Positions 37,111 to 45,234 of a stretch of DNA of 64,000 nt are shown here, piece after piece. The notes under the pieces are model-generated. The model was not told where the DNA came from and ran no database searches. It saw only the letters and a program-made list of their open reading frames with translations. The DNA is from Rhodospirillales bacterium (lineage in GTDB: Bacteria > Pseudomonadota > Alphaproteobacteria > Rhodospirillales > Shumkoniaceae): positions 1 to 64,000 of the forward strand of contig JACZKS010000159.1 in the NCBI GenBank assembly GCA_014859895.1. Direction: 5' to 3'. Each line of letters starts with the position of its first letter. Position 1 is the stretch's first letter. Both the position numbers and the translations under genes were made by a program.

Positions 37111-38145
37111 TCAATCCCGGGCGAGGGGCCGGGTGGTTCTGCCGACCACGAAATCGCATGGCACCAGGATTCGCTGAAAGCCCTCGGCCCGCCCCTCGAC
37201 GCGCTCGATCAAGCGGTCGAACGCGATCCTGCCCAGCGTCGCGCGGTCGAGCCGCACCCGCGACGCCGTCGTGAAAAACTCGTCGTCGCCGGTCACCAGG
37301 AAAACGACGGAAAGATCGTCCGGCACCCGGACGCGACCCTCCGCGGCCATGCCACGAACCGCTGGCAGCATCCGCCGGTCCGCACAAATCAGGGCGGTCA
37401 CGGCATGTTGGCGAAGCGCCCGTTCGAGGCTCGCCGCCGAATCTACGACCGGCCCGCAAAGCACCACGAGGGTTGCGTCCCGCATCCGGCCGACCGCCGT
37501 TTCGGCGCCCGCCAGCCGATCGCGAATGAATTCGGTGTCAAGGGCGTCGGCTGCGAAAGCCAGCCGCCGATGATTGCCGTTGAGCAGATGGGCCGTCGCG
37601 TCGATCGTCGCCCGGGCATGGTCGTGCACGACGGTATCGATCCGGTCGTTGGCAATCCGGGTCCGGCCGATGAGGACAAAAGGGTAGTTCTCGCCTAGCA
37701 GGCGTTCCAGCCCCTCTGGATCGGGATCGGTGCCGATGAAGACGGTGCCGTCGGCCAGACGGAGGGAGTTCATGCCGCCATGATAGATCGCCCTGTCGCG
37801 CCCCGTTCCGCCGCGGGTGAACAGCAGGAGATCGAAGTCCCTCTCGCACGCCCGCCGTTCGATGCCGAACAGATAGGGATGATGAAAGTCTTCCTGCCCG
37901 TAGCGAAAGGTCTCCTCGAACGTGAAGAAGCCGACGATCCGGTTGCGCCCCGAGGCCAGCATCTGGGCGACCGGATTGGGCGCATACCCCAGTTCCCGGG
38001 CCGCCGCCAGCACCTTCCGGCGCGTTCCCTCGCTGATGGGCACGCGGCCGTCCTGTTTGTTCAGGACCAGCGAAACGGTTCCACGCGAAACGCCGGCCAG
38101 ATCGGCCACATCGGCTTGAGTCGGGCGTTTCGGCGGCTGCGCCAT
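37111..38145 (-). CDS. LacI/GalR-family transcriptional regulator
   Basis: 344 residues. The N-terminal headpiece TQADVADLAGVSRGTVSLVLN (helix-turn-helix) and hinge helix NPVAQMLASGRNRIVGFFTF are typical, followed by the periplasmic-binding-like effector domain (GLERLLGENYPFVLIGR, ALICADRRMLPAVRGM, DDLSVVFLVTGDDEFFTTASRVRLD). It is convergent with the TRAP genes. The shared operator core upstream of this gene and of the FAD oxidoreductase suggests it represses both. The start at 38145 gives the standard headpiece. Confidence 0.93.
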   Translation of the reverse strand: MAQPPKRPTQADVADLAGVSRGTVSLVLNKQDGRVPISEGTRRKVLAAARELGYAPNPVAQMLASGRNRIVGFFTFEETFRYGQEDFHHPYLFGIERRACERDFDLLLFTRGGTGRDRAIYHGGMNSLRLADGTVFIGTDPDPEGLERLLGENYPFVLIGRTRIANDRIDTVVHDHARATIDATAHLLNGNHRRLAFAADALDTEFIRDRLAGAETAVGRMRDATLVVLCGPVVDSAASLERALRQHAVTALICADRRMLPAVRGMAAEGRVRVPDDLSVVFLVTGDDEFFTTASRVRLDRATLGRIAFDRLIERVEGRAEGFQRILVPCDFVVGRTTRPLARD

Positions 38146-38240
38146 GGTTCCAGCACTTTCCCTTCCTGCACGCATCCGACCACACGCCGCCGGCCGGCTC
38201 TCCACATCGGATCAAACCACCGCCCACCATAGCAGAGCGA

Positions 38241-38254
38241 TTGACGCGCGTTAA
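38241..38254. promoter_or_regulatory. LacI-type operator candidate upstream of lacI-family gene
   Basis: TTGACGCGCGTTAA, a 14-bp palindrome with one mismatched pair and a central CG, the usual design of LacI/GalR sites. It is 96 bp from the regulator start and shares ACGCGCG with the inverted repeat at 32825-32852. Confidence 0.6.
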
Positions 38255-38368
38255 CCGGCGAAAAGCAAGGCGCCGGAGCGCCCAACGCACCGGGGGCCCC
38301 GCCACCGCGAGGCCCCCGCCGCAACGTCCCGCTGTGGCTCGCCCGGCTTTAGCGGGTGGGCCGATCCG

Positions 38369-39100
38369 TCAGGACCCGAAGTACTTCTTGTAGATCTTGT
38401 CGAAGGTGCCGTCTTCCTTGACCACCTCGTAGGCGCCCTGCCATTCGTCGATCTTGATAGCCGGCGAATTCTTCGAGCCGGCGATGAACTGGGTCAACGT
38501 CTGCGGCGTCATGCCGCCGTTCGGCTTGCCGGCCGCCCCGGACGTGAGCCAGTTGTACTGGATGGACACCACGGTGTCGTAGATGGCGTCAATCTCGCCG
38601 GCCACCAGCTTTTCGACGGCCGCCGGGCCGCGCAGGTCGACCAGGTTGGTCAGGCCCTCGTCCTTCAGCTTCTTCATCCACGGGCTGCCGGCCGGCACGC
38701 CGATGGCCTTCAGCCCCTTGGCCTGATCGAGCGAGGCGACCTTAGGCTTGTCGGACATCGTGGCGAAGCCGACCTTGACCTCCCAGATCTCGATCACCCA
38801 GTTAAAGTTGGCTTCGCGGGCTGGCGTCTTGGAGAACGGGAAGATCAGCGTGTTGGGAGAATCCTTGGCAAGCTTCTGAGCCTCTTCCCAGGGCATGAAT
38901 TCGACCTTCACCTTGGTTCCCAGCACGTCCGCGATGGCGTGCACGAGATCGACCATGAAACCCTTCTGGTCGCCCTTCTCGATGGCGTAGGGTGGGGAAT
39001 TGGTGGTGAGGACCTTGATTTCCTGGGAGAAGCCCTGCGTCGGCGCGAAGGCCGCGAGAGCCAGGCAAGCCCCAAGAGCGAGTTTCGAGAACGCTTTCAT
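38369..39100 (-). CDS. Amino-acid-type periplasmic binding protein
   Basis: 243 residues with a signal peptide (cleavage after GFSQ or TQGFS). It belongs to the family 3 solute-binding fold: IKVLTTNSPPYAIEKGDQKGFMVDLVHAIADVLG, FMPWEEAQKLAKDSPNTLIFPFSKTPAREANFNWV, and VEKLVAGEIDAIYD. No ABC transporter genes accompany it. It follows a chemoreceptor gene in the same direction, so it may deliver a ligand to that receptor. A GC hairpin at 38292-38317 lies 50 bp past the stop but lacks a T run. Confidence 0.9.
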   Translation of the reverse strand: MKAFSKLALGACLALAAFAPTQGFSQEIKVLTTNSPPYAIEKGDQKGFMVDLVHAIADVLGTKVKVEFMPWEEAQKLAKDSPNTLIFPFSKTPAREANFNWVIEIWEVKVGFATMSDKPKVASLDQAKGLKAIGVPAGSPWMKKLKDEGLTNLVDLRGPAAVEKLVAGEIDAIYDTVVSIQYNWLTSGAAGKPNGGMTPQTLTQFIAGSKNSPAIKIDEWQGAYEVVKEDGTFDKIYKKYFGS

Positions 39101-39168
39101 TCTGATGCGACTCCTGTTCGTTTCCATTGGTTTGTTGTGGAGTTGATAGGGTGGCTCAGTGTCCCGTC

Positions 39169-40833
39169 CTACATCGAGCGCAGGTGGCCCGTGAACTTGG
39201 CTAACGCCTCGTCCAACTCGGCCGAGAGATGGGTAAAGCGGTCGGCTGACCGGCGGATGTCGGTGGCGGCTCCCTCGGCGGAACCCACGGTGCCGCTGAG
39301 CCCGCCCAGCTTGTTGGAGACATCCGACGTGCCGCTGGCCGCCTGCTGAATGCTGCGGGCGATCTCGCCGGTGGCGTCTCCCTGCTGGCGCATGACGTCG
39401 GAGATGCTGGCCGAGATGTCCTTGACCTCGCCGATGACCTCGCGGATCGAGGCGATCTCGCCGACCGAGCGGGCGGTACTTTCCTGGATGGCGGTGATCT
39501 GCTGGGAAATCTCCTCGGTCGCCTTGGCGGTCTGGTTGGCCAGGGCCTTGACCTCGGAGGCGACCACGGCGAAGCCTTTGCCGGCTTCGCCGGCCCGGGC
39601 CGCCTCGATGGTGGCGTTCAAGGCCAGCAGGTTGGTCTGGTCGGCTATATCGTTGATCAGGCGAATGACGTCGCCGATTTTCTCGGCGCCCTGCGCCAGT
39701 TCCTGAACGGTGGCGTGGGATCGGTCGGCGGCGGCCATGGCGTTGGTGGCCACCTCGGCGGCCTTGGCGCTTTGGCGGTCGACCTCGCGCACCGAAACGG
39801 CCAGTTCCTCGGCCGCAGCGGCGACGGTGTTGACGTTGCTGGCGGTGGTGCCGGCCGCCTGATCGGCGTCCGACGAATCGCGGCGCACCGAACCGACCGC
39901 CTTGAGCAGGCTTTCGGCCTCGCCGAGGATGGAACGGGACAGTGATTCCACCTCCGGGAAGACCCGCTGCACGGTCGAATTGAAGTTGTCGGCGATCTCG
40001 TTCATGGCATTGCGCCGCTCGCTGACGGTACGCTGCTCGAAGGCCAGCTTTTCCTCGCGCTGGCGTTCCATCTCCTCGCCATTGCGCTTGAACACGGCCA
40101 AAGCCTCGGCCATAGCGCCGATCTCGTCGCCGCGCCCAGTCTGCGGAATAGTCCCGAGGCTGCCACCTTCGGCCAGTGTCATCATGGCGCCGCCCAAGTC
40201 GACCAGCGGCTTGCCGACAACGCGGCGCAGCAGGAAGGCCAGCAGGCCGATGAGGACGGCGAGCACCCCGGCGGCGACCCCGGTCAGGCGCCACGCCATC
40301 TGCACGGCACCTTCATTGATCGCTTCCCGGCTCCAGGCGACGACGACCGTTCCGACGCGGGTCTCTTCCTTGCCGAACAGAACCGGCAGGGCGACGATCT
40401 GCGCCCCCGCCTCGTCCCGAACCATCGCCGCCTCGACCTTGGCCAGCGCGGCATCGATGGGATAGGCCTTGAGCTGTGCCGCCTGATAGGTGGCGAACTG
40501 GTTGCCCTCGGCGTCATAGATCACCAGCGTCGCCAGCGCAGAGTTCGGCTTGCCGGCGTAACGCATGTACGTGGTCTTGAGCGCGTCGGCACGCTTGAAC
40601 TTCAGGGCCGAAGAGGCCTGCGCCGCCAGGTTTTCGGTGTTTTCGACCTGACTGTCGTCGGACACCGCCAGCATCGCCGTGGTCTGCATGGCGATGGCAA
40701 AGGCGATGATGACGACGAAACCGAGAATCACGGGCAGAACGGCACCGGCCATGATTTTGCGGCCGATGGTCCAGAGCCCTCGTTGGGCGTTCCCTCGTGC
40801 GGATGTGTGTGGGTGGGTCGCGTAGGTGGACAT
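39169..40833 (-). CDS. Methyl-accepting chemotaxis protein
   Basis: 554 residues. A membrane segment at about 29-51, a small periplasmic domain (about 52-205), a second membrane segment ([17 protein letters not shown]), a HAMP domain ([21 protein letters not shown]) and the signalling domain with hairpin tip [47 protein letters not shown]. It controls flagellar direction through CheA. It lies 68 bp upstream of a binding-protein gene. Confidence 0.96.
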   Translation of the reverse strand: MSTYATHPHTSARGNAQRGLWTIGRKIMAGAVLPVILGFVVIIAFAIAMQTTAMLAVSDDSQVENTENLAAQASSALKFKRADALKTTYMRYAGKPNSALATLVIYDAEGNQFATYQAAQLKAYPIDAALAKVEAAMVRDEAGAQIVALPVLFGKEETRVGTVVVAWSREAINEGAVQMAWRLTGVAAGVLAVLIGLLAFLLRRVVGKPLVDLGGAMMTLAEGGSLGTIPQTGRGDEIGAMAEALAVFKRNGEEMERQREEKLAFEQRTVSERRNAMNEIADNFNSTVQRVFPEVESLSRSILGEAESLLKAVGSVRRDSSDADQAAGTTASNVNTVAAAAEELAVSVREVDRQSAKAAEVATNAMAAADRSHATVQELAQGAEKIGDVIRLINDIADQTNLLALNATIEAARAGEAGKGFAVVASEVKALANQTAKATEEISQQITAIQESTARSVGEIASIREVIGEVKDISASISDVMRQQGDATGEIARSIQQAASGTSDVSNKLGGLSGTVGSAEGAATDIRRSADRFTHLSAELDEALAKFTGHLRSM

Positions 40834-41027
40834 GGATGGGTTTCCATCGCTTTTCTTGTTGTGCTTGCGCGTGGAGAACTCGGGTCGGTTCCGCTGGTGG
40901 CGGAGGATAGGCTGGGAGGCGTGACGAAATGATTGCCGACCTGTTGGCGTTTGGTAACGTTTTGTCACCAATCCGTGTCAATCTGGATTGCCATTAAGTG
41001 GCGCCGCCAGCCGCCCGACGGCAGGGT

Positions 41028-42005
41028 TTACGCCGTCGGCGTCCACCTCCCGGAGGCTGTCTTCTCCCACGCCAACGCCTGCATGCGGCGTTCGCCGCGG
41101 GCGATCAGCCAATCGATCTCCTCGATATCGGTGGCATCCAGCTTGGGCGCCGTTTGGCGGATCTTGGGCGTGCGCAGGAGGCCGCGCCGCCATAGGACAT
41201 GCTTGCGCACGCGAATGCCGAGGCCCGGCTGCACTTCCTGACAGATCATCGGCAGGTGGGCGTCGAACAGATCCGTCGCCCCCTCGAAATCGCCCTTGGC
41301 CGCCATGGAGTGCATTCCGACCAGCACCTCGGGGTAGCTGAAGCCGGTGGCCAGGCCGTCAGCGCCGCGGCGCAGCGCCGGGCCGGCGTAGATGCCGCTG
41401 TTGGCGACCATCAGGGTGGGGGTCGGCCCCCGCCATTCGGCAAGGCCTTGCTTCAAGCGGCTGATCTTGCCCAGCACCGGGTTGTCCTCGACCTTGAGCG
41501 AGATGATCTGCGGATATTCGCGGGCCAGCGTCAGCATCAATGGGACCGACATGTAGACGTCGTTGAACGGGGGGTAGTCCTGGAAAAACACCGGCACGTC
41601 GGGGCCGATCGCCTTCATCTGGCGGGCCACCGCCGTATGGATCTGTTCGTCGGTGCGTGCGCCCCGCGGCGGCGCCACCATCAGCCCGGCGGCCCCTTCC
41701 TCCATGGCCTGGCGGCTGAGGCTGGCCAGGTCGCGCAGCGTCAGGTTGCCGGTCCCCAGGATGACCGGGATGCGCCCGGCGGTCCGGGCCACTGTGCAGC
41801 CGAGGATGGTCATGCCCTCGTCGGCCGTCAGCATTGCCGCCTCGCCGAAGATGCCGAGCACGATCAGGCCGTGGACGCCGCACTCGACATAGAAGTCGAC
41901 TAGGCGTTCGAAGGTCTCGATGTCGAGGTCGCCGTTGTCCAGGAACGGCGTCGGGCAGATGGGGAAGACGCCCTTGATAACGGGGGTCGCGCTGGTTGGG
42001 ACCAT
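41028..42005 (-). CDS. Dihydrodipicolinate synthase-family aldolase/lyase
   Basis: 325 residues forming a TIM barrel: GVFPICPTPFLDNGDLDIETFERLVDFYVECGVHGLIVLGIFGEAAMLTADE near the start and the Schiff-base Lys in IISLKVEDNPVLGK. The usual GTTGE loop is GIFGE, so it is not a housekeeping DapA; the family includes lyases for sugar acids and hydroxy-keto acids. It is divergent from a class II aldolase with 210 bp between starts. Confidence 0.9.
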   Translation of the reverse strand: MVPTSATPVIKGVFPICPTPFLDNGDLDIETFERLVDFYVECGVHGLIVLGIFGEAAMLTADEGMTILGCTVARTAGRIPVILGTGNLTLRDLASLSRQAMEEGAAGLMVAPPRGARTDEQIHTAVARQMKAIGPDVPVFFQDYPPFNDVYMSVPLMLTLAREYPQIISLKVEDNPVLGKISRLKQGLAEWRGPTPTLMVANSGIYAGPALRRGADGLATGFSYPEVLVGMHSMAAKGDFEGATDLFDAHLPMICQEVQPGLGIRVRKHVLWRRGLLRTPKIRQTAPKLDATDIEEIDWLIARGERRMQALAWEKTASGRWTPTA

Positions 42006-42215
42006 GGCCGGATATTCCTTGCTTCTAATATGTAGGGGTCGGGCAAACGACAGGCCGGCCCCGGTCGGCGGCCAGCCTGTCGGGCGAGACTTACCATTGC
42101 CGGGGCTCCTCGTACACGCCCGGCCGTTCCGTAACGCGAAATTTCCTTGGGCCGCACCCCCACTGGGCTAAGATCGCCGGCGAAATCCGCCTGCCGCGGG
42201 AAAGGGAGTGCCACC

Positions 42216-42875
42216 ATGCCGACCGATCCACACCGGGAAATGCGCCAGGCCGTCGTCGAGACCTGCCGGCGCATGAACGCCCTCGGCGTCAACCAGGGCA
42301 CCGTGGGCAACGTCAGCGCCCGCAGCGGAGACGGCTTTCTGATTTCGCCGACCGGCGTGCCCTACGAAAGCCTGGCGTCCGAACAGGTCGTCGCCATGGA
42401 CCTCGACGGCGGGTGGGCGGGCGATTGGCGGCCCTCATCAGAATGGCGCATCCATGCCGCCATCTATCTCGCCCGCCCCGAGGCCGGCGCCGTCATCCAC
42501 ACGCACGCACCCAACGCCACCGCGCTCTCCTGCCTCAGGCGGGATGTCCCCGCCTTTCATTACATGATGGCGGTGACCGGGGGCGCCTCGCTGCGGTGCG
42601 CCGAGTACGCCACCTACGGCACGCCGGAACTGGCGGCCCATATGCTTCGCGCGCTGGAGGACCGCACGGCCTGTCTGCTCGCCAACCACGGGGTGGTCGG
42701 CTTCGCTCCCACCCTGGAGGCGGCACTGGCCCTGATGGCCGAGGTCGAGAACCTGTGCCGCCAGTACATTCTGACCCGCCAGGCCGGCGAGCCGGTCATC
42801 CTGGACGCCGCCGAGATGATGCAGGTGCTGGAGATCTTCAAGACTTACGGCCGGCAGGGAGAACCCCGTTCATGA
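42216..42875 (+). CDS. Class II aldolase/adducin-family protein
   Basis: 219 residues of the fuculose-1-phosphate aldolase type. NQGTVGNVSARSGDGFLISPTGVPYESL binds the phosphate, and zinc ligands are His in VIHTHAPNATALS and the later ACLLANHGVVGF; SSEWRIHAAIY contributes the catalytic Glu. It cleaves a hydroxy sugar phosphate or related acid. The start follows AAAGGGAG. Its pairing with the DapA-like gene suggests a joint small-acid or sugar-acid route. Confidence 0.93.
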   Translation: MPTDPHREMRQAVVETCRRMNALGVNQGTVGNVSARSGDGFLISPTGVPYESLASEQVVAMDLDGGWAGDWRPSSEWRIHAAIYLARPEAGAVIHTHAPNATALSCLRRDVPAFHYMMAVTGGASLRCAEYATYGTPELAAHMLRALEDRTACLLANHGVVGFAPTLEAALALMAEVENLCRQYILTRQAGEPVILDAAEMMQVLEIFKTYGRQGEPRS

Positions 42876-43138
42876 AACCAGGGATTTCACTGCTTACCAT
42901 TAGCGTCGATTTGGCGCCGGCCACGCCGTGGAAAGCCAGGCCGAGGGGGATACCGTCAGGGGTCAGTAGGACGGTGACGATGTCACTGCGCGGTCGACAT
43001 GTGGCGGTTGTAACGCGTCTGTAGCGGGATTTACCAAATATTAAGCCGCGGCTGTCCAAATGGAGCCATGGGGGTCAGACCGATACTGGCTCCGCCGCTT
43101 ATGCGGCGCTTTCTGGAACCAGTTCTTATGCTTGAAAT
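42876..43138. other. Chromosomal segment between aldolase gene and attachment site
   Basis: 263 bp without a convincing gene. It contains inverted repeats GGAGCCA/TGGCTCC (43062-43093) and CGCCGC/GCGGCG (43093-43108, followed by CTTT), which may have served as a terminator for the original tRNA or for the aldolase. A minus-strand frame through 43059 has a fragment resembling transposase sequence, too short to call. Confidence 0.45.
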
Positions 43139-43184
43139 TGGCGCGCCCGAAGGGACTCGAACCCCTAACCTTCTGATCCGTAGT
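43139..43184 (-). repeat. Left attachment repeat: 3' portion of tRNA-Arg
   Basis: 46 bp matching 52636-52681 with two differences, both in the T-stem/acceptor junction; the inner 32 bp (43153-43184) are identical. It is the orphan 3' end of the tRNA-Arg displaced by integration, including the encoded CCA. Confidence 0.9.
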
Positions 43185-43299
43185 TATAACCTTCAGTTTC
43201 CCGCAGCGTAACCTTATGATAACTACGCCGGTCGGCGTGCCGCATAACTCATTGTAATCAACAAGTTTATTAGGCGTTTACGTCGCCCCTATTGTGACT

Positions 43300-43368
43300 T
43301 AAGGTAACATACAGGAACCTCACCACCTACCTTGGTTCCGGGATTTTGTTACCTTAATGTTACCTTAG
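43300..43368. repeat. Copies of an 11-bp motif upstream of the integrase
   Basis: TGTTACCTTAA occurs inverted at 43300-43310, direct at 43347-43357 and immediately again at 43358-43368 (last base G). Another exact copy is at 47943-47953 before the terminase genes, and shorter relatives (GTTACCT) lie at 52552-52568. They may be integrase arm sites or binding sites for an element regulator. Confidence 0.6.
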
Positions 43369-43378
43369 GGAGGGTGCC

Positions 43379-44809
43379 ATGCCCAAAACCCGGTTCACCG
43401 AAAGCAAGCGGCCACGGCCCGACCAGACCGCCGTCGCAGCTATCCCGCTCCCGCCCACGGGGCAGGTTGATTGGTTCGACACTGACCATCCCGGCTTTGC
43501 CCTTCGACTGTCCTATGGCGGCGCCCGCACCTGGGTTCACTACTACCGCTTGGACGGCAAGCTTCGCCGCCGCCGCCTTGGCCTGTGGCCCACCATGGAC
43601 CTCCCGGGGGCGATCAAGGCCTACACCGCCGACCGGGACCTGTTGGAACAGGGTGGGGACCCGGCCGGAGAGATCGAGCGCCGGAAGGCCGATGCCATCG
43701 CCGAGCGGGCCGCCGCCCGCACCTATCGGCAGGCGGTCGAAGAGTACCACCGGCGCTATCAGGTCGGCGAGAAGGGGAACGTCTCGGCAGATGCGGTGCG
43801 GTACGACCTTCTCAAGGCGGGTGGTCTACGGATAGACGCCGACGGCAACGAGACCGTCGTTGCACCGGCCTGGGTCAATCGCCGCGTGGACTCTATCACC
43901 GCACTCGAAATTGGCGGCCTCGTGGGGGGCATCCGCGACGCGGGCCATAAATACGCCGCCAACCTGTTGTTTGCCCACCTTCGCCACTTTTTCAAATGGT
44001 GCTCCCAACCGGATGTTGGCTATGTGAAAACCTCCCCCGCCACCGGCCTCACCCGCCCCTTCGCCAAGCCCGAAGCCAGGACGCGGTTCTACTTAGCCGA
44101 GGAGGTTGCGGCCCTATGGCGTGCGGCTGGTAGGCTCGGCATCTATGAAGGCGCGTTCCTTCGCGTCATGCTGCTGACCGGCAAGCGAAAGAACGCCCTG
44201 GCCGCTATGCGGCGGGACGAGATCGCATCGGACGGGTGGTGGCGGCCCGCATCGGCCAAGGGTGAGGGGAAAAAGCTTCATATGCCGATCCCGCTGCCGA
44301 AACCCGCCCGCCAGATCTTGCGGGACCTCCCGCCGTTTGGCGAGAACCCCTTCGTGTTCGCCGGTCGCATCAAGGGGCAGCATCTGGACCCCGGCACACC
44401 TCTCCAGAAAAAGGTGCAAGAGGCTTCCGGTGTGGGCGACTTCTATTGGCACGCCTGCCGCGACACGATCGCCACGCATATGAAGGACCTTCGGGTGCCG
44501 GGCAACGCGGCGCGGCGGTTCCTTGACCACGCCCAGACCCGCGACGCCCATGAGAGGTCCTACACGCATGACGAACTAATCATGGTGACCGAGGACGCCG
44601 CCGAGACATGGGGCCGATGGGTCAAGCTGGTTGCCTCCCGGCGCATCTGGGCGGCAGTATCCGCCTACTTGGATGCCGGATCGCTCCCCGATAACGACAC
44701 GCGCAGGGAGGAACGGCGGGCGCGCAAGCGGGAGTTCGTCAAGCTGATCCAGGTGGGGGGCACCGCTTGGACGCGCTACATCCGCGATATCGTCCGGGGT
44801 CGGTGGTAA
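43379..44809 (+). CDS. Tyrosine recombinase integrase
   Basis: 476 residues. The N-terminal arm-binding domain (about 25-110, GFALRLSYGGARTWVHYYRLDGKLRRRRLGLWPTMDLPGAIK) is of the DUF4102 type, then a core-binding SAM-like domain, then the catalytic domain with Arg270 (LLTGKRKNAL), HACR at 358-361, His391 and nucleophile Tyr395 (HERSY). It carries out integration and excision at the tRNA-Arg repeat. It lies 195 bp inside the left repeat and reads inward. AGGGAGG precedes the start. Confidence 0.95.
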   Translation: MPKTRFTESKRPRPDQTAVAAIPLPPTGQVDWFDTDHPGFALRLSYGGARTWVHYYRLDGKLRRRRLGLWPTMDLPGAIKAYTADRDLLEQGGDPAGEIERRKADAIAERAAARTYRQAVEEYHRRYQVGEKGNVSADAVRYDLLKAGGLRIDADGNETVVAPAWVNRRVDSITALEIGGLVGGIRDAGHKYAANLLFAHLRHFFKWCSQPDVGYVKTSPATGLTRPFAKPEARTRFYLAEEVAALWRAAGRLGIYEGAFLRVMLLTGKRKNALAAMRRDEIASDGWWRPASAKGEGKKLHMPIPLPKPARQILRDLPPFGENPFVFAGRIKGQHLDPGTPLQKKVQEASGVGDFYWHACRDTIATHMKDLRVPGNAARRFLDHAQTRDAHERSYTHDELIMVTEDAAETWGRWVKLVASRRIWAAVSAYLDAGSLPDNDTRREERRARKREFVKLIQVGGTAWTRYIRDIVRGRW

Positions 44810-44832
44810 GTTACAAAACGTTAAAAAAAGTA

Positions 44833-44860
44833 TTTACGGGGGGCACCCTGTAAATACAAT
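44833..44860 (+). promoter_or_regulatory. Promoter with overlapping dyad ahead of the AlpA/primase operon
   Basis: TTTACG and TACAAT spaced by 16 bases. The perfect inverted repeat GTATTTAC/GTAAATAC (44830-44857, 12-base spacer) spans the whole promoter, a natural operator position. The -10 region ATACAATTGAA is repeated exactly at the other element promoter near 50239. Confidence 0.6.
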
Positions 44861-45018
44861 TGAAGGTGAAGGGCTCGTGGCGGTCCTTCACCCGGCGCGG
44901 CACCCAGGCCAAGGTGCCGACCACCAACCAAATCACGCATAACCTCAAATCTGATCCCGGCCGAACTGAAAACCGCATCGTGCGGCCATGCGCTCGTTCG
45001 CGTTCGGAGACTGAGGTT

Positions 45019-45231
45019 ATGCCCGATAAGATCCTTAGCGTCGACGCCGTCCTGGCGCTCGTTCCCTACTGCCGGATGCAGCTTTTCCGGAAGGTGAAGG
45101 CCGGGACGTTCCCAGCGCCTTTGCAGCTTGGCGCCCGGCGGATCGGCTGGCGGGAGTCCGATATCACCGCGTGGCAGCAATCCCTGAGCGTGGTCGCCTA
45201 TGCGGCGACGTCGGTCGGGGAGGTCGCGTGA
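45019..45231 (+). CDS. AlpA-type helix-turn-helix regulator/excisionase
   Basis: 70 residues with the AlpA pattern ILSVDAVLALVPYCRMQLFRKVKAGTFPAPLQLGARRIGWRESDITAW. AlpA/Cox-type proteins act as excisionases or activate integrase and replication genes in satellites such as P4. The ATG at 45019 follows GAGG and gives the whole domain; the frame upstream is not typical. The primase gene starts 3 bp after its stop. Confidence 0.9.
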   Translation: MPDKILSVDAVLALVPYCRMQLFRKVKAGTFPAPLQLGARRIGWRESDITAWQQSLSVVAYAATSVGEVA

Positions 45232-45234
45232 GCC

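Noticed and set aside
42838..43059. Minus-strand 73-codon frame with a transposase-like phrase
   Set aside because: Too short, overlaps the aldolase end, no repeats or second fragment; cannot be supported as an insertion-sequence remnant.
44860..45018. N-terminal extension of the AlpA-type protein
   Set aside because: Requires a TTG start inside the promoter region and adds basic, non-conserved sequence; the ATG at 45019 gives a complete AlpA domain.
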